A DNA stretch of 5,737 bases from Clostridiales bacterium (GTDB taxonomy: Bacteria > Bacillota > Desulfitobacteriia > Desulfitobacteriales > Desulfitobacteriaceae): assembly GCA_027357125.1 (NCBI GenBank), contig DAHVVW010000149.1, positions 1 through 5,737 on the forward strand, given 5' to 3'. Shown piece by piece: positions 1-5,166 of the stretch (within the stretch, counting starts at the first letter, position 1; each line of letters starts with the position of its first letter). Both the position numbers and the translations under genes were made by a program. Under the pieces are notes generated by a model. The model saw only the letters and a program-made list of their open reading frames with translations. It was not told where the DNA came from and searched no databases.

Positions 1-17
1 ATTAAATTAGCAGTAGC

Positions 18-71
18 TTTATAAAAATTTCATAATTTCTTAACGAAAACTTAACGATTTGATAGTATAAT
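18..71 (+). promoter_or_regulatory. Putative PhoP-box array and -10 element upstream of the zinc-ribbon gene
   Basis: A perfect TATAAT lies at 66-71. Upstream are four hexamers starting at 18, 29, 40 and 51, exactly 11 bp apart: TTTATA, TTCATA, TTAACG, TTAACG. This is the architecture known for Bacillus subtilis PhoP boxes, which are TT(A/T/C)ACA repeats about one helical turn apart covering roughly -20 to -60. With a start site near 78, the repeats here would span about -60 to -22. No good TTGACA-like -35 is visible at the right distance, as expected for an activator-dependent promoter. The -10 is well supported. PhoP as the activator is inference, because the region is very AT-rich and two of the repeats are weak matches. 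Confidence 0.42.
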
Positions 72-108
72 AGTGTAGGTTCCTTGGGATCGGGGAGGAG
101 GAGAAAAC

Positions 109-324
109 ATGAACCGCTGTCCTTTTTGCGGAGCACGTCTAATTGGCAGAATCGGACGGGAACGCTATTATTGCAGCGAATGCTGCCATGAATGGACTGT
201 AGAAGAGGGCCATATTAAGATATACCGGATATTGGTTGACGGAACGGTAGACACCCTTAAGCTAGGATCTGATGCGGTTTTGGCTAACGCAAAAAGCCGT
301 TTCAATAGGCGTCAGGCTGGGTGA
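109..324 (+). CDS. Small zinc-ribbon protein of unknown function
   Basis: This is a 71-residue basic protein. The N-terminal third carries two Cys pairs, Cys4-x2-Cys7 (CPFC) and Cys22-x2-Cys25 followed directly by Cys26, 14 residues apart, which is the layout of a zinc ribbon/rubredoxin-type knuckle. An aromatic follows (Trp29). The remainder, residues 30-71, has a beta-like stretch (IKIYRILVDGTVDTLKL) and a basic tail, with no signal peptide or membrane segment. The ATG is fixed by a very strong Shine-Dalgarno (AGGAGG at 96-101 inside a longer purine run) seven bases upstream. It is a single-gene unit: its own promoter lies upstream and a terminator about 55 bases downstream. A nucleic-acid- or protein-binding role is plausible for such ribbons, but no specific function can be assigned. 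Confidence 0.8.
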   Translation: MNRCPFCGARLIGRIGRERYYCSECCHEWTVEEGHIKIYRILVDGTVDTLKLGSDAVLANAKSRFNRRQAG

Positions 325-380
325 GGACTTTACGTAATAGGAAATAGGTTCGTTTCGCAGTGCAAGAGAAATAGGAATTA

Positions 381-412
381 AAACCGGCGTTTTTATACTC
401 GCCGGTTTCTTT
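381..412 (+). terminator. Rho-independent terminator after the zinc-ribbon gene
   Basis: A perfect 9-bp stem pairs AAACCGGCG (381-389) with CGCCGGTTT (400-408) around a 10-base loop. It is followed by a short T-rich run (CTTTGTTT). The GC-rich core and position, about 55 bases after the stop codon, fit termination of the zinc-ribbon transcript. The 3' U-tract is interrupted, so efficiency may be moderate. Confidence 0.75.
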
Positions 413-424
413 GTTTCCGGGTGC

Positions 425-462
425 AAAATTTACTCCCTGCAGGCAAATCCTGCAGGAATTTT
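425..462. repeat. Nested inverted repeat built from two CCTGCAGG palindromes
   Basis: Two copies of the self-complementary octamer CCTGCAGG (436-443 and 449-456) are separated by CAAAT. They are flanked by complementary arms AAAATT (425-430) and AATTTT (457-462), leaving a 5-base bulge TACTC on the left side. The result is a 14-bp bulged hairpin, strong on either strand. It could be a second terminator, a protein-binding site or a dispersed intergenic repeat. The sequence alone does not decide. Confidence 0.6.
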
Positions 463-595
463 CCACATGTAATAGAAATAGATAAAACAATAATTACTTT
501 AAATTAGTGTTGCCGGGAGCATGAACTTCACCTGATCTTGTTAGAGCGAGCCAGGATAGCCGCACACTTTAGCTTAAAGGGGGAGAAACTTAGCT

Positions 596-1342
596 GTGAC
601 TGAATTAGTACAGGATAGCAACTTTGATTGGACAGGCGGGGAGGCCACTTGTACAAGCGGAATTATCTGGGGCATTGCGGAACAGACAAATGGTCTTATG
701 GCTTTATTGCTCAATGCTCCGGGAGGGGTTCTGACCGGTAGGCAGGTTAAGGTGATTGGGGAGATAGTCGGGGATAACGGTATCGTAAAAAATAGCCGTA
801 GGATGGCTCCGATTTTGCTGATTCCCAAGGAGAGGGTTGCCCTAGCACTTGTGCAGCTCGAGGAAGCAGGTTTGCGCCTGGCAAGCCTGCATGGAAGCGT
901 GCGTAATATTGTGTCTTGTCCGGGTAAGGGTTTTTCCAAAAACTCGCGCGGAGACACTCTGGAATTGGCGCAGGCCCTGGATACAGAGTTTTATGGCACG
1001 GTCCTTCCCTGGGATTTCAAAATTGGGATTTCCGGCTGTCCGCGCAACTGTTCCGGTGTTCAATGCCATGACATCGGGCTGATGGCTGAACCGCGGAGAA
1101 GGTTTTCGCTGTGGATTGGCGGCACGGAGTCCGGCATGAATCCCAGGCATGGCGCTTTAATCCGTAAAGGGATTGCACGTGCGCAAGTCCCGGCAGTTGT
1201 GCTCCGTATCCTGGAGCGCTACAGTGAAGGAGCAGAGGAGTACAAAGAAGAACTGGGGAAAAGAATACGCCTTTATAATGTGCTGGAGAAAACGGGTGTT
1301 GAACGTTTTGAGGACGCCGTAGCAGAAGTGCTTGCAGAGTAA
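596..1342 (+). CDS. Small siroheme nitrite/sulfite reductase-like protein lacking one cluster cysteine
   Basis: This 248-residue protein has the two-part build of the small (assimilatory-type) nitrite/sulfite reductases. A ferredoxin-like half-domain (about residues 30-95, with GGVLTGRQV and a closing LEEAGL) is followed by the siroheme/[4Fe-4S] domain (about 98-200). Family members normally bind the cluster through C-x5-C and C-x3-C. Here the second motif is intact (Cys148-x3-Cys152 in ISGCPRNC, then DIGLM), while the first reads Cys108-x5-Ser114, so the second ligand is Ser (codon TCC, one base from TGC). An extra Cys157 follows the C-x3-C motif. No flavin or NAD domain is present, so electrons would come from a separate donor. 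The start is GTG, chosen because AAAGGGGGAG (576-585) sits 10 bases upstream and no ATG lies near. The C-terminal 50 residues are charged and probably helical. Whether it reduces sulfite or nitrite, or only binds a tetrapyrrole, is not decided here. Confidence 0.78.
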   Translation: MTELVQDSNFDWTGGEATCTSGIIWGIAEQTNGLMALLLNAPGGVLTGRQVKVIGEIVGDNGIVKNSRRMAPILLIPKERVALALVQLEEAGLRLASLHGSVRNIVSCPGKGFSKNSRGDTLELAQALDTEFYGTVLPWDFKIGISGCPRNCSGVQCHDIGLMAEPRRRFSLWIGGTESGMNPRHGALIRKGIARAQVPAVVLRILERYSEGAEEYKEELGKRIRLYNVLEKTGVERFEDAVAEVLAE

Positions 1343-1381
1343 AGCACGTTGTCGGCTGCAAGTGCAACGCATTCACATGAG

Positions 1382-1395
1382 ACAGGTTACAGGTT
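1382..1395. repeat. Short tandem repeat, ACAGGTT twice
   Basis: The heptamer ACAGGTT occurs twice head to tail between the reductase-like gene and the Cys-rich gene. The 100-base gap shows no terminator and no convincing promoter, so the two genes may be cotranscribed. No function is proposed for the repeat. Confidence 0.35.
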
Positions 1396-1442
1396 ACGGC
1401 ATAGATGCTGAATAAGTATTTGAAAGCGAAAGGAGTATGCTC

Positions 1443-1838
1443 ATGGGTCAGCAGGGATTTAGTAAACTAAGTGCTTATAAAGCTTTTTCCAAGATGGACA
1501 AAGCCTGTAAATCAGGCTGTCACTGTACAGCTCTGTGTCAGCTTTTTATGGCCAAGGAGATTTTAGGAGCCTCGGCGCAAACGGGGGAGAAGTTTTCCGA
1601 TAAGATTCCGGAAGATGTTTTTCAGATGTACCGCAGTGTCCCGATCGTACAGGAAAGGTTTAACCAAATTGAATTGCACGATGCTTTTGAGGAAGTGCAA
1701 AGTATTTGTGATGACTGCGCAATTGATGAGCATGATTCATTTTGTACGGTGAATGTTGTGCTCACTGCCTTGGGGCTTTTGGTCTACGGTCGGGATTTTG
1801 TATCTGAGAAAGATAAGGAGCAAGGTTCCACTAACTAG
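1443..1838 (+). CDS. Cysteine-rich protein of unknown function, possible metal or Fe-S binder
   Basis: I do not recognise this family. The start is placed at the ATG at 1443 rather than the in-frame ATG at 1437. The Shine-Dalgarno GAAAGGAG (1428-1435) is 7 bases from the former but only 1 base from the latter. That gives 131 residues. There are two Cys clusters: Cys22-x3-Cys26-x-Cys28-x3-Cys32 (CKSGCHCTALC), and Cys89-x2-Cys92-x8-Cys101 near the end of the acidic second half. Seven cysteines in a small cytosolic protein point to metal or Fe-S binding. A hydrophobic stretch (VNVVLTALGLLVYG, about 103-116) is too short to be a certain membrane helix. No signal peptide is visible. It lies between a siroheme-reductase-like gene and a heme-sensor gene, so an electron-transfer or redox-sensing role is conceivable, but this is inference only. 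Confidence 0.72.
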   Translation: MGQQGFSKLSAYKAFSKMDKACKSGCHCTALCQLFMAKEILGASAQTGEKFSDKIPEDVFQMYRSVPIVQERFNQIELHDAFEEVQSICDDCAIDEHDSFCTVNVVLTALGLLVYGRDFVSEKDKEQGSTN

Positions 1839-1870
1839 ACTTCATATTTCAGAGAGGATAAGAAATTCAA

Positions 1871-1894
1871 AACATATGTTATATCCCAGGATAT
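1871..1894. promoter_or_regulatory. Two adjacent dyads upstream of the globin-coupled receptor, possible operator
   Basis: AACATATGTT (1871-1880) is a perfect 10-bp palindrome. It is followed immediately by ATATCC-CA-GGATAT (1881-1894), a dyad with 6-bp arms. They lie 26-49 bases before the receptor start, upstream of its strong AAGGAGGA site (1903-1910). The position suits an operator or promoter overlap, but the binding factor is unknown and short AT-rich palindromes arise by chance. Confidence 0.3.
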
Positions 1895-1919
1895 CTGACT
1901 TAAAGGAGGAGTTGAGGAA

Positions 1920-3164
1920 ATGTCTGAACTGCGTTTTAACATCAACGAATCACTGCAGCTGCTCAAAATGGACGCCCAGGAACTTGCCTTGCTTAGAGAA
2001 CTGCGTCCGGTTTTAGAGAGGGATGCGGAGGAGATAGTACATAATTTTTATGCTCATGTCTTAAAGCTCCCAGGCCTTAAGGAAATTGTCGACCAGTTTT
2101 CCAGTGTTGAACGCTTAAAAGTGACCATGAAAAAATATCTCCTCACACTCGCCCCCGAGAGGATTGATGAAGGATTTATCTCGTGGCGGGTTAAAATAGG
2201 GGAGGTGCATAAGAGCATAGATTTGCCGCCTTTTTATTACCTTAGTGCTTACCAGACCTTGTATGATAAGGTTGTGCCACGAATCTTCAAGGCCTACCGC
2301 AAAAAACCCGAACAAGCTATGCGCATGACTCTGGCATTCCTCAGAATCCTGAGCTTTGACCAGCAAGTTGTGATGGCGAGCTACATCCAGTCTTATATGC
2401 AGGAGATAGACAAAAAAGCGGAACTGCAAAGTGCTCTTGATGAGTTGGATGCACTCCAGCACAGGGTCAGTGAAGCGAGCCAGGCTCTGGCGGCTACTTC
2501 GGAGGAGACTGCGGCTTCGGCAACGCAGATGCATGAAGCTACGGAAGTGATTTCCCAAAATGCTGGGGATGCAGCCCAGTTCTCGCGCCAGGTAGACAGC
2601 TTAGCTCAAGAGGGCCAGCACAAGATTCAACTCATCTCAGAAAGGATTCTCCACTTAGCGGAGATGACAGCTGAGATGCAGGGAAAAATGCTCGAGCTTG
2701 ACCAAAGTTCGGCCAAAATAGCGTCGGTTACGGATGTCATTAAGGAGATAGCTTCCCAAACGAACCTCCTGGCTTTGAACGCGGCCATCGAAGCTGCGCG
2801 TGCCGGGGAGAGCGGACGGGGATTTGGAGTAGTGGCAGAGGAAGTAAAAAAACTCGCCAGTCATTCGGAACAATCTGTGAAAGAAATAAGCGCGATGATT
2901 GCTGTAACGAGGCAGAACACTCTGGCTGTAAACCAGGCAATTTCCAAGACTACACAAGCTATGCAGGAAGCTTCTGCCGAGGCAGGTGAAGTCGTGCGCC
3001 GGTTTGACGAGATCATGGCTGCTATTAATTCCAGCATAGAGCAGGTACAGCAAATCGCATCCCAGATTGATGCCCTGGCTTTGACGGCAGGACAAATCGG
3101 TGCGGCGTCAGAAGATGTCGCCGGTTCTGCCACAACGCTTGCGCAAATGGGGCTGAGGGTGTAA
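1920..3164 (+). CDS. Soluble globin-coupled methyl-accepting chemotaxis protein (HemAT-like heme gas sensor)
   Basis: This 414-residue protein has an N-terminal protoglobin sensor domain (about residues 5-165) and a C-terminal methyl-accepting signalling domain (about 185-410). No transmembrane helix or HAMP domain is visible, so the receptor should be cytoplasmic, as in Bacillus HemAT. His97 in [12 protein letters not shown] is the expected proximal heme ligand. Tyr44 in HNFYAHVL lies where the distal oxygen-contacting tyrosine sits in the family (compare Tyr43/His98 of E. coli DosC). The signalling domain contains the conserved hairpin tip (about 276-313), including [16 protein letters not shown] and [15 protein letters not shown], which should contact CheA/CheW. 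Glu/Gln/Ala-rich helices such as [12 protein letters not shown] (192-203) are candidate methylation regions. The C terminus has no CheR/CheB-docking pentapeptide. The start follows AAGGAGGA at 9 bases. The stop overlaps the next gene by one base. The ligand (O2, NO or CO) is not decided by sequence. Confidence 0.93.
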   Translation: MSELRFNINESLQLLKMDAQELALLRELRPVLERDAEEIVHNFYAHVLKLPGLKEIVDQFSSVERLKVTMKKYLLTLAPERIDEGFISWRVKIGEVHKSIDLPPFYYLSAYQTLYDKVVPRIFKAYRKKPEQAMRMTLAFLRILSFDQQVVMASYIQSYMQEIDKKAELQSALDELDALQHRVSEASQALAATSEETAASATQMHEATEVISQNAGDAAQFSRQVDSLAQEGQHKIQLISERILHLAEMTAEMQGKMLELDQSSAKIASVTDVIKEIASQTNLLALNAAIEAARAGESGRGFGVVAEEVKKLASHSEQSVKEISAMIAVTRQNTLAVNQAISKTTQAMQEASAEAGEVVRRFDEIMAAINSSIEQVQQIASQIDALALTAGQIGAASEDVAGSATTLAQMGLRV

Positions 3165-4390
3165 TGACTGCCGTTTCTGCACAATACCTTAAGAGGATGT
3201 GGAGTTTTGCCAGGGCTCTTGACCTAGCACTTGTCGATGAAGAAGTCGAACGCGGTTTCCGGTTCGCTATCGGGCAGCGCCACGGCGAACGTGTAGCCTA
3301 TATTGCTCTTTACTTGGGAAAAATGATGGGTTTAGCGCGCGGGGATCTGCTGAATCTAACGGTAGCGGGCTTGCTTCACGACCTTGGGGCCATAGCGGAG
3401 TTTAGGCAATGCCACGGGGATCCTGAGCGGATGTGGGAACATTCTTTGGTTGGGGCCGCCATGGTTGCAAGCTTTCCAGCAGGTGAAGTTCTCGCTCCGG
3501 CTATCCGCTATCATCATGAGGCTCCGGATCGCGACTACAGTGTTATGAAGGTAGACCCGGAGGCAGTGCCGCTGTTGGCCCGCATCCTTTCCCTGGCAGA
3601 CCGTCTGGATATCATGATGGAAAGGCATGTTCAAAACTACCGTGAGCGGGAGACACTGGGGCGCTGGGTTACAGAGAACAGCGGGCGTCTGGTTTTTCCA
3701 GAGGTAGCGGCAGCGTTTGCCAGGGTGGCCACAAGGGAGGCGTTCTGGCTAAACCTGGAGCAGCCTGATCTGCCCAACATTGTCTTGGAACAACTGGAGG
3801 CACAGGAAATTACGCTCTCTGGCGGCGAACTGGATCAGGGGTTTACGGATCTTTTAGCGGAAATGTTTGCCGGCCTGGTCGACCAGAAAAGTAAATTTAC
3901 GGCCCGGCACTCTTATGTGGTCGCGGAAACCGTACAGGAATTAGCAGCAGCCTTGGGCTGGGACAAAGAAAAGCAAAGGGAAATATACCTTGCCGGGTTG
4001 CTTCATGACTTAGGCAAACTGGCGGTGCCGAATAAAATCCTCGACAAGGCGGGAAAGCTAGATGCGGCTGAGCTTGAGATCATCCGTACGCATACTTACT
4101 ATACCCACCGGCTTTTAACCGAAGCCGTATTTCCCCGTGATCTGGTGGAGTGGGCCGCTTTTCATCATGAAAGACTGGACGGGCGGGGGTATCCTTTTGG
4201 GGTTGCCTCAACTGAACTGACATTAGGTTCGAGACTAATGACGATTGCAGATATATTTGCCGCCTTGACAGAAGAAAGACCCTACCGCCAAGCCTTGTCG
4301 GCCGGGGAAGCCCTGGAAATTCTGGCTCAGGGAGCAGGAACCAGTGTAGATGCGGAGCTTTTGCAGGTTGCCAGACAAGCACTGGGGTAG
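3164..4390 (+). CDS. Tandem HD-domain protein with C-terminal HD-GYP, probable cyclic-di-GMP phosphodiesterase
   Basis: This 408-residue cytosolic protein carries two HD phosphohydrolase domains. The first (about 36-150) keeps a full metal-ligand set: His40, His72-Asp73 (LLHDLG), His93, His117-His118 and Asp146. It has HHEAPDRDY where HD-GYP proteins have the GYP motif, and no Lys after HDLG. The second (about 245-370) is a near-canonical HD-GYP domain: His249, HDLGK (281-285), His310, HHERLDGRGYP (334-344) and Asp363 in IADIFAALTEERPYR. Ala366 replaces the common second Asp of DxxDAL. Phe245 stands four residues before the first His, where a Glu supplies a third metal in some homologues, so a two-metal site is more likely. 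HD-GYP domains hydrolyse cyclic-di-GMP, and some act on 3',3'-cGAMP. ATG overlaps the receptor stop as TAATG, with GAGGGT just upstream, so translation is probably coupled to the globin-coupled receptor gene. Confidence 0.88.
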   Translation: MTAVSAQYLKRMWSFARALDLALVDEEVERGFRFAIGQRHGERVAYIALYLGKMMGLARGDLLNLTVAGLLHDLGAIAEFRQCHGDPERMWEHSLVGAAMVASFPAGEVLAPAIRYHHEAPDRDYSVMKVDPEAVPLLARILSLADRLDIMMERHVQNYRERETLGRWVTENSGRLVFPEVAAAFARVATREAFWLNLEQPDLPNIVLEQLEAQEITLSGGELDQGFTDLLAEMFAGLVDQKSKFTARHSYVVAETVQELAAALGWDKEKQREIYLAGLLHDLGKLAVPNKILDKAGKLDAAELEIIRTHTYYTHRLLTEAVFPRDLVEWAAFHHERLDGRGYPFGVASTELTLGSRLMTIADIFAALTEERPYRQALSAGEALEILAQGAGTSVDAELLQVARQALG

Positions 4391-4424
4391 AGATGTCACA
4401 CTGATTAGTTAGGGATGTTACATA

Positions 4425-5066
4425 ATGTTTTATTCATTTGAGTTAGAGAGTTATTTGCATGAACTGCTGCCGGAGCGCTCCGGGCTGTTGAGAGAGATGG
4501 AGCGCCAGGCTTTACAGGAGACCATACCGATAGTAACTCCTGCTGTAGGGAATTTTTTGGCTTTTTTAGTCTTAACCCATAAACCTCGGGCTATTTTAGA
4601 GATTGGAACCGCCATCGGGTATTCCACTTTATGGCTGACTCAAGCAGCCCGTGAGGTTGGAGGGCAGGTGACTACAATTGACATGAATCTGGGACGGCGC
4701 ACCCGGGCTTTAGAGTTTTTTGGCCAGGCAGGCCTGTCTGACTGTATCACTTCTCTGGCAGGAGATGCGCGCAAACTCTTGCCCACACTGGGGCAAACCT
4801 TTGATTTTGTGTTTATTGATGCTGCAAAAGGGGAATACCTAGAGTACCTGGAACTGGTCTCTCCCTTGATTGCCCCCGGAGGGCTGTTGGTGGTAGATAA
4901 TGTTCTGTTTCGCGGCTGGGTTGTGCCAGGAGCGATGTTTGAGCAGAAATACGAGCGCATGGTAGGAGCTGTGCGTGAATTCCTCAGGCGTTTAAGCCAA
5001 GATTCTCAGTTTGTAACCACGGTTTTGCCTTTGGGAGACGGGTTAGCCCTAAGCTTGAAGAGATAG
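4425..5066 (+). CDS. trmR: SAM-dependent O-methyltransferase, probable tRNA 5-hydroxyuridine methyltransferase
   Basis: This 213-residue, single-domain class I methyltransferase belongs to the catechol/caffeoyl-CoA O-methyltransferase-like family. SAM motif I is ILEIGTAIGYST (57-68). Asp86 (VTTIDMN) ends the second strand and should bind the SAM ribose. The metal-binding set is Asp132 (FVFIDAAKGEY) with Asp158-Asn159 (LLVVDNVLFRGWV). The length and the DNVLFRGWV stretch match Bacillus subtilis YrrM/TrmR (about 217 residues), which methylates 5-hydroxyuridine at tRNA position 34 to 5-methoxyuridine. The U34 hydroxylation genes (trhP1/trhP2 type) that accompany it in B. subtilis are not in this window. 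The start follows AGGGA (4411-4415) by nine bases, and the gene begins 34 bases after the HD-GYP gene, so partial cotranscription is possible. A different small-molecule O-methyltransferase role cannot be excluded. Confidence 0.75.
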   Translation: MFYSFELESYLHELLPERSGLLREMERQALQETIPIVTPAVGNFLAFLVLTHKPRAILEIGTAIGYSTLWLTQAAREVGGQVTTIDMNLGRRTRALEFFGQAGLSDCITSLAGDARKLLPTLGQTFDFVFIDAAKGEYLEYLELVSPLIAPGGLLVVDNVLFRGWVVPGAMFEQKYERMVGAVREFLRRLSQDSQFVTTVLPLGDGLALSLKR

Positions 5067-5166
5067 TTAAGTATAAGAGAAAAGAGTAGAGAGGTTAGTA
5101 TTGCAGATGGAAGATAGTCCAAGTAGTATAGTTATGTAAAGAAAGGCGAAAAGAGGTTTTTGTTTG

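Noticed and set aside
302..490. 62-codon minus-strand frame across the terminator region
   Set aside because: It reads through the terminator hairpin and the palindromic element and shows no family features.
490..595. Possible riboswitch or structured leader before the reductase-like gene
   Set aside because: I looked for conserved riboswitch cores and a long paired stem and found only weak short complementarities such as CCTG/CAGG.
574..957. 127-codon minus-strand open frame opposite the reductase-like gene
   Set aside because: It lies antisense to a clear family member and its translation shows no recognisable domain, so it is a shadow.
1347..1369. CGTTG/CAACG inverted repeat after the reductase-like gene as a terminator
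   Set aside because: The stem is only 5 bp with a 13-base loop and no T-run follows.
1437..1445. Upstream ATG at 1437 as the start of the Cys-rich gene
   Set aside because: It is only one base from the AGGAG ribosome binding site. The ATG at 1443 has normal spacing.
1753..2016. 87-codon plus-strand frame bridging the Cys-rich gene and the receptor
   Set aside because: It overlaps the end of one gene and the start of another in a different frame and lacks a proper ribosome binding site.
2115..3184. Several minus-strand open frames of 66-147 codons opposite the chemotaxis receptor
   Set aside because: The plus strand encodes an unmistakable globin-MCP across the whole stretch. The antisense frames have no recognisable domains.
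5101..5129. TTGCAG-17 bp-TAGTAT as a sigma-A promoter for rph
   Set aside because: Spacing is right, but the -35 matches the consensus at only three of six positions, so I do not report it as a feature.
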